A stretch of 64,000 nt of DNA from Drechmeria coniospora (Eukaryota > Ascomycota > Sordariomycetes > Hypocreales > Ophiocordycipitaceae). The stretch lies in NCBI RefSeq assembly GCF_001625195.1, contig NC_054390.1:310001-374000 (forward strand), read 5' to 3'. A model generated the notes under the pieces. That model was not told the origin of the DNA. It saw only the letters and a list, made by a program, of their open reading frames with translations, and ran no database searches. This document shows positions 22,140-34,432 of this stretch, piece by piece. Made by a program: the position numbers and the translations under genes. The stretch's first letter is position 1. Each line of letters begins with the position of its first letter.

Positions 22140-22590
22140 ATGCAGGCAGATGGTTAAATGCAGGATAAAAGCAGGCAGATGGTTAAATGCAGGTTAAATG
22201 CAGGCAGATGGTTTTATCCAGGCAGGTGGTCACATCCAGGCATATGCTTTTATCCGGGCAGATGGTCGCATCCAGGCCGATGGTCGCATCCAGGCAGATG
22301 GTCGCATCCAGGCAGATGGTCGCATCCAGGCAGATGGTCGCATCCAGGCAGATGTCGCATCCAGGCAGATGACCATGTCCAGGCAGATGGTTGTGTCCAG
22401 GCAGATGGCTGTGTCCAGGCAGATGGCTCCATCGAGGAGGATGATTATATCCAGGCAGATGTAAAGTTTCCTCCGTAATTACTTATCCAGGCACATGGTT
22501 ATATCCGGCACATGGTTATATCCAGACATATGGTTTTATCCCGCACATGGTTGTATCCAGGTAGATGGTTATATGCGGGCACATGTACTC
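22140..22590. repeat. 18-bp minisatellite (CAGGCAGATGGTCGCATC)
   Basis: Roughly twenty units; the central ones are nearly identical and the edges drift (ATATCCAGGCACATGGTT). The period is a multiple of three, so it encodes open frames of IQADGRIQADGR type that are not genes. Confidence 0.88.
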
Positions 22591-23372
22591 CGTATTTCCT
22601 CCGTAATTACTTATCCGGGCACATGTATGTATACATGCAGCCACCAGTAGCCAGACCTTTGCAGGCACGCCCGGCCTTTTGCTTCCACCCTCCCTCTGCC
22701 GCCAAACGGTTGGGTCTCCCGCCGTGGCTGCCATTGCATCACGGCATGCCAGATGCCAATGCAATTCATTGCCCGCTCCATTTCCATCCACTGTGCGGAG
22801 TAGAGTGCCGGGATATCCCGCGTCGGCCCTTGCCATCGGCCCAGTGTACTTACAGTGCACCTACTGCTCCGTAGGTGCTTGTAGTTACCCGGCACAGGGT
22901 ATTATGCTCTACAACTACAGCACAGTACAGTGCGTTTACAGCGGGTGGGCCAACGCCAATGTACTGGTACATGTACGGAGCACGTTTACTTACCTGTGTC
23001 TGCACCCCGAGCAAGTACAAGTACGTCGGCCAAGCTCCAAACAGGCGTCGTTTGTCGCTTAGTCATGCCCCATCCCCTCGACAACACACAGCGCGAGAGC
23101 TGCCACCATTTACTTACCTCCCCGTAAACGCCAATTGTCCATCGACGACGACGACAACTCTCTCCCTCGCCCCCCCTCATCCCCCGACGACAACGTCCTC
23201 TCAGCCAACTTCCCACGCTCCTTTGCACGCGCCCATCGAGCCATCTTCGCCCTCGTCCGTCGACCCCTTCAACCCCCGTCCACCGACCGATCCGGCTCGT
23301 CCCGTTCGACGGCCCCCTCGCCGGCCCCCTCGACTCCTCCCTCCAACCCCCCCGCCCCGGGCTGTTGCCATC

Positions 23373-24186
<814 letters not shown>

Positions 24187-24284
24187 GCCGCCATGCCGAG
24201 GCAAATTCGTGTACGACTGCGAGGCGAGCACCGTGGCCCGTCCGTCCGACCGATCGCCGGCCCACGATGCCTCGTCGGGACCAT

Positions 24285-24290
24285 AATAAA
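24285..24290 (+). terminator. AATAAA polyadenylation signal of the DPM gene
   Basis: AATAAA lies 99 bp past the stop codon, in the 181-bp gap between the convergent DPM and SDR genes. Confidence 0.5.
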
Positions 24291-24367
24291 TACTGTATAG
24301 TCGCTTCGTCGTCTGCCCTCTGCTCGCTTCCCCGTTCCCGTTCCGGGCCGCCCGTGCCGCTTTTCCG

Positions 24368-25371
24368 TCAGCACCCCGTCGCGTGGCGAGAAAGCCCGTC
24401 GCTGGCGACGGCGAGGATGCGACTGGCCGCTGCCCTCGCCGAGCCGGGCCATCCAACATGCATGTCGGCGTACGTCGCATCCCCATGCCTCGGCGCCACG
24501 TCGGACCAAAGTCGCCCGCGCCGAGCGCCCGCGGAGATGCCGTCGTCGCCTGCGTCCTCTGCCGTCGTCAGCGGCGACTCGGCGCCACCGAGGGTGATGG
24601 TGTCGCACCGCACGCCGAACCGACGCCCCCAGTCCTTGGCGATTGTCTTGCTCATGCCTGCGACCCCGGCCCTTGCCAGCGAGTAATTGACGGCGCCGGC
24701 GTCTCCGTCGAGAGCGTTGGCCGACGACACGTTGATGATGCGGCGGGCCTCGCCGTCGTGCACGCAAAAGTAGGCCGCCGCCGCCCGCGCGAGGCGAAAG
24801 GGCGCTGTGCAGTGCAGCGCGATGAGCGTCTCCCACTGCGCCTCTGGCATCCTGTGCACGGCACCGTCCCACCCGAACCCGGCGGTGTTGACGATGATGT
24901 GAATCTTGCCGTGGCCAAAGTGCGACGCCGACGAGACGAGCTCCGCGATGTAGGCGGACGAGGTCATGTCGCCGGAGACGCCGATGGCTTGCCCGCCGGA
25001 CGACTGGATCTTGTCGGCCACGGCCCGGCATTCCTCTGGACCGTCGTAAGCAGCCATGGACGCTCTGGAACGCGCACCCTCACGCTCGAGCACACGCACG
25101 AGCACACGCGCAAGTGCACGCATTCAGACAAGCGTCGCGATGCGCGTGTGCAGCACGGGTGCTCGGAGACGTAGCGGTGCCCATGATGCGACGCAGGGGG
25201 CATACCGGCATCCATGTCGGCGACGACAACCCTCGCACCTTTGCTGGCAAGCAACCGCGCCGTCTCGGCGCCGACGCCCTGTCCGCCACCCGTCACAATG
25301 GCAACCTGTCCCTCGAAGAGGCGCCTTGGGTGCGCGAAGTGGTCGGCCAGCTGAGCCAGGCGATTGGCCAT
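24368..25371 (-). CDS. Short-chain dehydrogenase/reductase with YxxxR active site
   Basis: Exons 25371-25206 and 25035-24368 join across a 170-nt intron (GTATGC donor, CCAG acceptor) into 277 residues. The junction reads VVVADMDAEECRAVADKIQ, as expected between beta-2 and the next helix of a classical SDR. Landmarks are TGGGQGVGAE (nucleotide-binding TGxxxGxG), NTAG, the catalytic serine in INVSSANALDG and the catalytic tyrosine in NYSLARAG, 13 residues later. The usual lysine four residues after Tyr is arginine (AGG). The C-terminal third after SPLTT is unusual and stops soon after a SRHATGC segment, so the end may be shortened or diverged. Asp51 after beta-2 favours NAD over NADP. The substrate is unknown. 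An alternative acceptor seven codons upstream also keeps the frame but inserts extra residues. Confidence 0.82.
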
Positions 25372-26650
25372 GTCGTTTCGTCGGAACCTTTACGAACGGT
25401 GCATCAGGACAACGCCAGATTGGCTCGCGGGTGGAAAGAGACGCAAAATCCGAGCGGGAGACGAAGAAAAGGAAGTTGACGGAAGAGCAGCGGATATTTG
25501 GCAGCTGCTTTTGGTGGTTGGTGAGGTTGCGGGCGGAAACAGCGCGAGGCGGATCTGCATGCCGAGGTCCGTCCCGCTCCCCGGCTGACGATACGTGGAG
25601 CAAGGATTCGGCAAGGCTGCGGCACCGAGCCTTTTTCAACACAGCATGATCCTGTCGTCGCTCAACGGAAATATGCATTGCCGAAACATGCATTGTCGAA
25701 ACATGCATTGTAGTCCGTCTGAGCTTGTACGAGATCGGGATGCAGGCCGCAATATATTCAGGCTGGCTTGTTTCCAGGTCCGTCCCGCTCCCGGGTCGCC
25801 GAAACGCGAGCAAGGATTCGGAATGATTGCGGCACTGTGCTTCGTTCAACACGGCATGATGCTGACGTCGCTCCTCAAAATCATGCGTGGCAAAAATGTT
25901 CATGCTTGTCGGCGGGTGCTGGTTGGAGATCAGGATGCAAGTCACAACATGCTCCATACAAAATGCTGAACTCGGAGCCATCAACATGAATTTGTGAATC
26001 GTTATTTTTGGATGCGACTGTTGTTTGCGCCATCGACATCCAAAGAACCGACACGGGTTATTGCCCGACCGGAACGAATACGAAATGGTCAAGCGTACGG
26101 CGTCATCTCAAAGCATAATCCGTGCTCGTTTCAGGGTTGCGCATCCGGTCGGCTGGCATCCGTCTCGCTGTCGATCGGATCGGCAGCGTCGGGCAATTGG
26201 CCACGGACCATGTATGGAATCTCGACATCGTCCATGCGTATTTCCCTTGGCATTGTCTCCTTCTTGTTATGTTGGCAGGGTTCTGAACACCATGCTCGCC
26301 GCAGTACAAATGTCGCCGAATACCGGCCGGGCCCAGAAGCGTCGACGTTTGGCCATTGCATAAAGGGGATACGAGGCCCGCGATGCAGCTGTCGGGTCAT
26401 TTATGGCGCGGTAGAGTTGCAACGACTAGCCATTGTCAGTGGATGTCGAGAGCTTGTGTCACTTGATGCGAGGTGCATGCGACGATGAGACGGTGCCTAC
26501 CTTGGCCAGTCGTCATGGTAGACTTGACGGCGCGCCTGATGGCGATGCCGGCGTAAAGGCCACAAGGACGTGTGACGGATGGCTCGAGTTTCCCAAGCGA
26601 TGATGACGCAAAGGAAATACCACATGCGTATGCGTAGACCGTGGCCGTCA
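25372..26650. other. Intergenic interval holding a tandem duplication
   Basis: No gene is supported. Two diverged copies of a ~200-bp sequence lie at about 25557-25740 and 25775-25960. The remainder shows no coding character or clear regulatory signal. Confidence 0.55.
25557..25960. repeat. Diverged tandem duplication, two copies of about 200 bp
   Basis: Both copies contain AGGTCCGTCCCGCTCC, GAGCAAGGATTCGG, a variant of GCGGCAC then TTCAACACGGCATGATCCTG, and GATCGGGATGCAGG or its variant. The first copy also has a short internal triplication of GAAACATGCATTG. Confidence 0.7.
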
Positions 26651-28075
26651 TCAAAGCTTAAAGTCTGCATTCGTCCTTTCCCACCCTGTCGGGGACTCGG
26701 CCATGGCGGCGACTCGATCGGCCAGCTTCACCTTCAAGTTGCGATTCTTTTCCGAGCACAGCTCGTACATGGTCGAAAGATTGAACAGCAGCGAGTGGGA
26801 GGAGTAACCTCCGTCGACCAAACCCTCGAGCAGCTCACGACCCTGGTCGGTGATTAGCACCTACTCACAACGGAATGCCCCGCGGCATCATGGCAGCAGA
26901 CCCACCTCGTGAATGCGTCCCAGGTAGAGCAGGCAGACGGCCGTGTTGACGCCGACCATCTCGTCGCCCTCAAACGACTGTTGAAGGCTCCGCCACTTTT
27001 CCAGCGCAGATTCGTACTCGGCATCCGCCATGTCGCACAGGGCGAGAATCAAGCGCTCGGTATCGACCACGCGAGTCGCCGTCGCGCAGCCTCTGGCCTT
27101 GCCGACGTCGCCGAGCTGAAGCCAGAGAAGGGCCTTGGAGAGCCCGAGGGTGCCGTCGCCGCCGTCTCGGAGGCCGGCGAGATGATGGGTCGCGCCGGAG
27201 GGGTCGTCCATCTCGATGAGGGCGCCGGCGACCTTGATGCCGAGGTCGTGGAGGCGGGCCTTCCAGAGCTCTCGAGCGGCATCGTCGTGGCTCGTGCCCG
27301 CCTTGGCGGCGTGCGCCCTCGCTTCCCTCGCGAGCTCGTGGTAGCTCATGACGGCCCGTCGGGGGTCGCCGAAGCCGAGCGACTGGAGGCGGACGTTGAG
27401 GACGCGCAGCTCCCACGGCACGAGGTGCTCACCCGTGCCCTCGTCGATGTAGGTCGGCGCGTCGTTGAGGTCCTCGAGGGCCTTGACCTCCTGGGCGGCG
27501 AGGGGCGTCGCGTCGATGAGCGTCAGGCATACGAGGCGCGTGTAGAGCAGGCCAAAGATGCGCTCGTAGTCGTGCGGGTCCGTCGACGTCGTCAGCTGCT
27601 GGACGGCGGCGACGGCGGCGGCACGGAACTGGCCACGCCGCAGGAGCTCCTCGAGGGGGACCGACGGATCCGGCCGCTTCGGCGAGTTGCGAAAGGCCAA
27701 GGGAACGTCGAGCTGCGTCAGGGGGTGGTAGATGTCGGGCCGGAGGAGGAAGGAAAAGTCCTTGGGACGGACGTCCGGGAGGGGCAGGGGAACGACGTCG
27801 GGTTGGGCGACATGGCCGCCACCGCTCCGCCGGGACTGCTGCCCGCCGGGCGATGGGCTCGAGGTGGACTGTCGGGGGGTGGATGACGAGGCGAGGGGAT
27901 CGCCTCGGTCGTCGACGGGTCCTTTGGTCGAGGGGCGAGGCCTCGAGAGCGTCGTCGAGCCGGCGCTGGCGAGAGGGACGGCCAAATGGCCGACGGGCTG
28001 CGGAGACTCGCCGCGAGTGAGGGAGGACTTGTTGCGGGTGTGACTCTTGGGGGGGTTCCCCGATGGCTGGCTCAT
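26651..28075 (-). CDS. TRAPPC12-like subunit of the TRAPP vesicle-tethering complex
   Basis: Exons 28075-26906 and 26842-26651 join across a 63-nt intron (GTGGGT donor, GTGCTAATC branch, ACCAG acceptor) to give 453 residues. The N-terminal ~90 residues are Ser/Pro-rich and disordered. Then come the family's LLRPDIYHPL segment, a helical TPR-like region (PLEELLRRGQFRAAAVAAV, WELRVLNVRLQSLG) and the hallmark C-terminus LLFNLSTMYELC, ending GWERTNADFKL. TRAPPC12 proteins act in TRAPP-dependent ER-Golgi trafficking. I placed the acceptor at 26843/26842 rather than the nearer TAG because it restores LGRIHEGRELLEGL and uses the branch motif. The start at 28075 is the last Met before the conserved part; the frame is open upstream to 28234. 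Confidence 0.9.
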
Positions 28076-31000
28076 CGCTTTTGCCTGCTCGTCGGCGTGG
28101 GAGCTGCCACGAAGAGGATGAAGGATGCAACGAGGCCAAGCAGCGGTGGCGGTGAACGGTGCTTTGCTACATGCACTCTGTACTCCGTGCGGCACCTGGA
28201 ATTCAGGCACAGCTTGACTTGGATCCAATGTCACTCTTCGCGGGAGAGGCTCCCGTCACAAGTCTACTAAGTACTGTGGGCACGGTACTGCTTGTTACGG
28301 CACTACTTGGTACCCTGTAGAGGTACAGTGCGGAGTACGGAGTACATTGAAATGTAAGGGTACAGGTACGGAGTACGGAGTACAACGTGCAGTACAGTAT
28401 TACTCTGTAAAGAGAACTCCGTACTGTACGTACAAGTACTGTGCATTGTGCAGTATTACTCCATGCAGTAATTACTACTCCATAAGTACTCCGTGCAGTA
28501 TTACTCCGTTCTTGTACGGAGTACGGAGTACTTGGGGACGTTCTTTGGTGCGGGCTGGTTGAGGAAGCGGCCGGCGTTACTATATCCCGTGGCATCTTGT
28601 CTGGGTCGCCACCATCGTGGCCCCCTCACCGCATCTTGCCACGATTTGTTCAACCGTGCTCGGCACACCTTGTCGCTTTGTTCTCTTGTCCTCATCCAGA
28701 AACACAAACTAGCTATGGAGCTTGACCGGCTCTATAGTGATCGGTTGATGCTTCTGCAACGATCAACATTGTAATGAATATCAGCCATGGCCAACGGCTC
28801 CATGCCCTCGATCAACGCTCGTCTGGTCGCCACGCTTCCGAGGGACGTGGCCCCTTTCGTGTGCGAGCATCGCTGGGGAGTGTTTGCACATTTCTCGCGC
28901 GTCTTACTCGCAGACCAGATTATTCCCACGGTTGAACTCACATGGTTGACCCCCCACGGGTGACCTTGGAAACAATCCGCATCAAGCTCTACAGCCGGGC
29001 TGGACGGTCGAACAAGGAGAGGCGGCGGCCCGTAACCTACTCCCATGGACGCACCACATGGCGGACATGGCGGACCTGGCGGAAGACAATTCCACCGACG
29101 TGCTGCCGTACTCCTCCCTAACCCCGTGCGACGGCGGATTGTCGAGCAGCATATGCCAACCGGCACGTATGCTCAAGCATTCTCGACTGCCGAATTCCGA
29201 CTTGGACGGCTCACGGCTGAGAAAGCCCCAAAACATGCTTCAGAACGTTGTCATTTCTGGCCAGCACCTACTCTGCCACTGCATGTCGTGCACTTCCGTT
29301 GCTCCGGAACTTGGAAGCGTCAGCGAGGGCACCTGGGCAGCGACCGACTCTTCCAGGCGTGGAGGGGCGAACCGGCATTCTCGTCATCCCATTCATGATT
29401 CAGCCGATTCTATAATTGGCAACGTACCTACCTCTTGGCGGATCAAACTTGTCCGTCCCCATGCGGAGCACTGCGACGTAGCCCATGTCACTGGATGGCC
29501 TGTTGCATGTTCTGCCGGCCGAACCGACGAGCGACTCCCGATCCGGGACGCATGGCTGCCCTGCGGCTTCTTGAATCGCACGCGAAGTGATGACCTTTGT
29601 TGGGTTTGGACTTATGCCCAACCGAGAATAAGCGGTTGGAGGCGCCCGAGTGACGCCTGAAGGGAGAAGCCCAGAGGGAGACCAACGCCAAGGCAGCGAC
29701 CGTGACAGAGACAGCGACCGTGACGGTGCAGCCACCATGACGGCGACGGCGACGGCGACGGTCTCTGACGAAGTGGCGTTGTTGGACCTCGCGCTTGCGG
29801 CGTCTCACGCTTTGGCGGCGATGTCAAATTTCAGCTGCCGCCGATGTAACATGGCGGCGACCCAAATGGCCATGAGCATGGAAAAGCATACTGATGATCA
29901 GCCCGTCTCGCGCACGCCGCTACTTGGCTTCTCCGGGGACGTTCCTTGTGCATGGGCCGCGGCAACATGCCCTGTGTTCCGTAACGCTAGGACCTGCGAT
30001 GTCCCGAGTTGAATACCGTGGTTACCCGCCATCCCCAGTCGTCCCGACCTTGGACTCCCTGGGCGACGTTTGCGGTGGCATAATCATGACGATGCTAACG
30101 TGCCTTTTCTACGCTAGTTCCGAACGCCACCCCGCGAACTGGAGGGGGAGAGGCTCGGCGACCCGAAGCTTCTTTGCTGCCCTGGTGGGTGCCCTCGACA
30201 GGAACGTTTCGATTGGCATCACGGTTCTGGCGCAGGAAGGGGGACGTGGAGATGGAGATGGATGACGGAGGTCATGGACATGGACACGGCCACGCCCAAG
30301 ACACCAGTACGCGCGCCGTCGAAAGAGCGACAAGGACCCATGGTTCGCTTCCTGCGTCGTTTGTCCCCGGCCGAGGTGCGGCATCTCGCAGGTCGAGCTA
30401 CGTGCGTACCCCTGCTGCGATGGGGCAAGACGGCGCCGACAAGGTTTCCAGGCCGGAACGGAACGAGGAAGCAGGGAGGGGCAGGACGCCGATGAATCCA
30501 CTTTCACTTGGCCGTCGAAACGGTCCATGCTGAAATAGGTCCCTTGAAAGATGCATCCGAAAGCTTGAAGCACCGTGGCGCCGTTTCTGCGCTTCTTGAC
30601 TACCTAGCAGCAAGCCGACGTGCAGGCTCGGCAGCGGCAGAGTGCGTCGAGGTCGCCGGGAAGAGTCGGAGATGAGGGCGTGAGCTCTGGGCAAACATGG
30701 GCCATATGCAGCTTGCGTCTAGCATAAGCCATATGCAGCTTGCATCTCATCTCGTCTTGCACACATCGTGTGGTATGGCAAGGGCCGTCAAGGGCAGACA
30801 TCGTGTGGTATGACAAGGGCTGTCAAGGGCAGACATCGTGTGGTATGACAAGGGCCGTCAAGGGCAGACATCGTGTGGTATGACAAGGGCCGTCAAGGGC
30901 AGTCAGTTGTGAGGATGCGCCTAGCATCAGGGCGAGCGCGGGTTGGACTACAGCATGGTTCACGGAGATGAATCGTCACAAGTCAGCCGACACAATGCAC

Positions 31001-31168
31001 CGGGTAGGAAATGCCCCGGGTGGTGATCTCTTCGTGGATATTATTGTATTAGTATCAAACCTCAGCTTATTTCCTCCGGCCGATCCTTTCCTACTGTTCC
31101 GGATCCGGTCTTGTACAAAACCTGTGTCGCATTTTGCCCCGACAACGCTTGTCCCGGTGACGCTACGT
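28076..31168. other. 3-kb intergenic interval
   Basis: No gene is supported. A zone rich in TACGGAGTAC words lies at about 28270-28540 and a 35-bp repeat at 30765-30905. Several long frames at 29058-29660 and 30109-30573 lack domains, signal peptides or homologous character and overlap on both strands, as expected of GC-rich non-coding DNA. Confidence 0.55.
30765..30905. repeat. 35-bp tandem repeat, four copies
   Basis: GGGCAGACATCGTGTGGTAT followed by GACAAGGGCCGTCAA repeats four times almost exactly; one copy has CTGTCAA. It lies about 260 bp beyond the stop of the Gly/Tyr-repeat protein gene. Confidence 0.88.
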
Positions 31169-31540
31169 TTACTGCTTCTTGTACGATCCGTAACTGCTGT
31201 AGCCGTCCTTGGGAGGGGGGTAGTCGCCGTAGGTCGTATAACCGTCCTTGGTCGGGGGAGCGCCGGCCGCGGGGCTCTCGCCGGCGCCGTCGTAGTCGCC
31301 GTAGCTCGCGTAGCCGTCCTTGGGAGGGGGGGCATCGGAGCCGGCACCCGGGGGAGCGGCGTTCTCGCCGGCGCCCTTGTAGTCTCCGTAGTCGGCATAT
31401 CCGCCTCCGGGAGCGGCGCCGGCCCCCTCATACTTGCCGTAGTCTGCGTATCCCGGCTTCGCCTCGGCCTTGGCCTCGGCCACGGGCGCGGCCATGGTGG
31501 TGCACGCGGCGGCGAGGAGGGCGAGGAGTGTGACCTTCAT
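31169..31540 (-). CDS. Secreted Gly/Tyr-repeat protein
   Basis: A single exon of 123 residues. The ATG at 31540 is followed by a signal peptide of about 17 residues (MKVTLLALLAAACTTMA) and then a short acidic/Ala linker. The rest consists of five diverged repeats of the form GYxxYGxY (GYADYGKY, GYADYGDY, GYASYGDY, GYTTYGDY, GYSSYGSY) separated by Gly/Ala/Pro spacers with GAGE or PPPKD. The end is KKQ. There are no cysteines in the mature part and no KR between repeats. Such Tyr/Gly repeats suggest an extracellular structural or adhesive role. A RiPP precursor is an alternative, considered because of the nearby UstYa gene, but Kex2 sites are missing. Confidence 0.78.
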   Translation of the reverse strand: MKVTLLALLAAACTTMAAPVAEAKAEAKPGYADYGKYEGAGAAPGGGYADYGDYKGAGENAAPPGAGSDAPPPKDGYASYGDYDGAGESPAAGAPPTKDGYTTYGDYPPPKDGYSSYGSYKKQ

Positions 31541-34432
31541 GTTGACGTCGGGGCGGGTGTGAGACGGCAAGGGGGTGCGAGACGGCTAGGGGGGTGCAGT
31601 TTGATAAAAGGCGGGGATGGGTGTCTCCGACGGACGATGGATGATCGGATGAGACAGATGGTTCGCAAACGGAGATGAGATATTCTCGACGAGTTGGATG
31701 TCGAGGGAGCGAGTGCTTGATGGAATGTCGAATGTGATGAATCGAGGAGGGGATCGGCCGAGATTTATGTTTCATGGCCTCGACGCCTTGGGGGGCTCCC
31801 GGTGACGTTTGCCTTGCCGTTGCGCGCCCCGAGACTGACCGTTTCCTTGTGACGGCAGAGACCGTTTCCTTGTGACGACAGAGCTAGCGCGTCGACGGCG
31901 GGAAGTGAGGACTCGATCCAGCTAGCTCGTGGCCGTGACGGAAGCTGGGCGGCGAATGGAGGGCTCAGGGCGGTGCTGCATCGGTGCCGTCTAGCGTCTG
32001 CAGAGTATGCTTATTCGCACACGACGAGGAGCGCGGCGTTGGATGACGGTGCCATTGTCGAGAGGCAGGCGGGCAAGCCACGGCGTCGACCGATTGCGGT
32101 CGGTGGCTCTACCCTTCGGCAACTCTGGTCCGAGATGGCAGCGGCTCGTCGTCGTCGACGGCTGCTTGGACGGCTCGGATCCGGACGGGGCCCCTTCGGA
32201 CGGGGACAAGCTCGGGTCTGCATCCGATCGTTTCGGTCGCCTCGTGTCGTGCCTGTTCCTGGAAACGGCGTGGAGGCATGGAGGATCGCGCGGACGGCGC
32301 AGGTCGACGGCCGAGGATGCGTGAGAGCAGCAGGGGGGGGGGGGGGTCTCGAAGCTTGGGGGAGCGTCTCGAAGCTTGGGGGAGCGTCCCGGCCGGTGGC
32401 GGCGCTGAAAGCAGCCATGGGACCAAGGTGATTCGGAACGACGCTCGAGTGACGGTCGCTTTCGTTCTCCTCACCGGCCGAGCTAGCCCAGGTCGAAGAT
32501 GGAAATGGCAGCGGCTCTGGGCTAGACCTGAAGGGGGAGCCCAGCTTCGTCGACGGCATGGCTCCGACGAGGCTGGTGAGACGGAGACGTCAGAATTCCG
32601 CCAGAGAGCCGCCCAGCGAGGCGCGAGCGAGGCGCGGGAGGCGCCAACGGGCGTCAAGCTGTCAGAAGCATGCCGATCCTTGGCATCCTTGGCACCGTCA
32701 GGGCCCTTCAGGGCCCTTCAGGGTCCTTCAGGGTCCTCCAGCGCCATCCAGGGCCGCTGAAGCCGAGGGCTGGGCCTGGCCTGGGCGACCCCTGTGGAAC
32801 CCCGACCAAGTACCGGGCATGTACCCACAGGCGAGCCCGCACACGCTTCTCGCGAGGAAGCGCACCGTGGGAGTCACCTGACTCTACCTCGACGGTACTT
32901 GCAGCACAAAGCCTAGCACGAAGCCTAGCACGAATCCCCAGCACAAGCCCCTGTATTTGCTGCTGGAAGCTTTGGCGCGCAGAAACGTTGGCTTGTGGCA
33001 TCTGCCGTGGTAGACGACAGGTACCTCTGCGCCCTGGAGAGGTACCTGGACATGGATGGATGCATCGACACTGTGTAGGTGGATGGATGGATGATGGATG
33101 GATGAATTGATCCATCAATCAACCGATGTGAGCCATCAGGAATGGACCGTGACGTGCCATTGTTGTCCTCATTGTTATCGCCGTCATTGTCTTGATGGGC
33201 GTTGCGCATCCATCATCTCCTTAGAGGCCTCTCGTGTCCGTATGGACGTGCCGACAGTGGCATCCTGAGCCTCCATCTACGCGCACTGTGTGCGCACGTG
33301 ACCATCCACAGCGTGTGTTGCACGACTATGATGCAATCTCCATTGCATACCATGGCCACAGCAGCGACCGGCCGGGACGCGCTCCGTGCCATCGAGTGCC
33401 GCCCTTTCACATGCTTCACATGCTGCCATGTGCAGGTTGTTTTTCAAATTCCCCTGCGGCCTGTCCGATGCCGCATCGAGGAGCGCGCGCGAGAGCTTGA
33501 ACGGCGGCGAGGGCATCATGTGACTGTGACGATGTCGACCTCGATGTACCTGTACGACGGCGGTACGTGACGGGTACGTGCGGGCGCGGAATGTTGACGA
33601 GCGGATGCGCTGTAGCCGCTGTTGGCGTGCGCTTAGCACAGTGCGCATGGCCGTGAGCGGACACGGAAATCTCCGAAGCGCGTCGCCCACGTCCCGACGA
33701 GCTTCCACATCCCCCGCCCCCCACAGTTTGAGCCGGATGCATGCGAGACCCGGTCGATCGGTGGATCGATCCCCTCGTCGCCGTCACGTCACATGGGGCG
33801 AGCCGTCCTGTTTGTCGGCATCTCGTTGTGCCTCTGGATGGCCGGGTCGATTCGCTCGATTCGCGCCTACACGTTGCATGCACCAGCCAGTGCCGGACGC
33901 TGTATCCGCACTCGTAGAGGCCCGGCACTGGGCAGGTGCGGCGTCTACGCCATCGCACTTTCCGCATTCGACTTTTTTTTTGTTTGGGAAGGAGCGACGT
34001 TCCATTCCTCCGTTCCTTCCATTGTTCATGGTTGATTGTGCATCGCTTATCATTCATCTCTCGTCGTGCCTCGTTTCTGCCTACTCATCGTCGACGGCCA
34101 TTCCAACATCGCCTCTTTATCATCCCTCGTCGTGCCTCGTTTCTGCCAACTCATCGTCGACGGCCATTCCACCATCGCTCCTCTATCTACCATCGCTCCT
34201 CCATCGTCCCTCGTCGTGCCTCGTCTCTGCCAACTCATCATCGACGGCCATTCCAACATCGCCTCTCCATCATCCCTCGTCGTGCCTCGTCTCTGCCAAC
34301 TCATCGTCGACGGCCATTCCACCATCGCTCCTCCATCCACCATCGCTCCTCCATCATCCCTCGTCGCCCCTCTCTCCGTCTCCCATCACCCATCTCGCAG
34401 TCCCTCGTCCCGCCTCCTCTGCCGAATTCACC
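31541..34432. other. Intergenic interval upstream of the UstYa gene
   Basis: No gene is supported. It has a G run at about 32333-32346, short AGGGCCCTTC repeats near 32697-32740, and the repeat-bearing leader at 34060-34370. Confidence 0.55.
34060..34370. repeat. About 66-bp imperfect tandem repeat in the UstYa leader
   Basis: Units contain TCGTCGTGCCTCGTCTCTGC, CAACTCATCGTCGACGGCCA and TTCCACCATCGCTCCTCCAT. Four to five copies end about 65 bp before the UstYa ATG, so the array probably forms part of the promoter or 5' UTR. The plus strand is pyrimidine-rich. Confidence 0.8.

Larger units (their letters stand above)
20405..23372. other. 3-kb intergenic interval with three minisatellites
   Basis: No supported gene. 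It carries a 25-bp GC-rich repeat at about 20629-20706, a cluster of GTCACTGGTTGTCACT words at about 20965-21020, ACGCTGAAGCG words at 21720-21990 and an 18-bp repeat at 22140-22590. The last ~300 bp are pyrimidine-rich and form the DPM1 promoter and leader. Confidence 0.6.

Noticed and set aside
25035..25056. Alternative acceptor for the SDR intron giving DAASMAAYDGPEECR
   Set aside because: It keeps the frame but has a poor AGAG context and inserts residues that classical SDRs lack; the CCAG at 25037-25036 fits better.
31169..31540. Standard Kex2-processed RiPP precursor
   Set aside because: No KR or RR separates the Tyr repeats, so the usual processing signature is absent; kept only as a speculative link.
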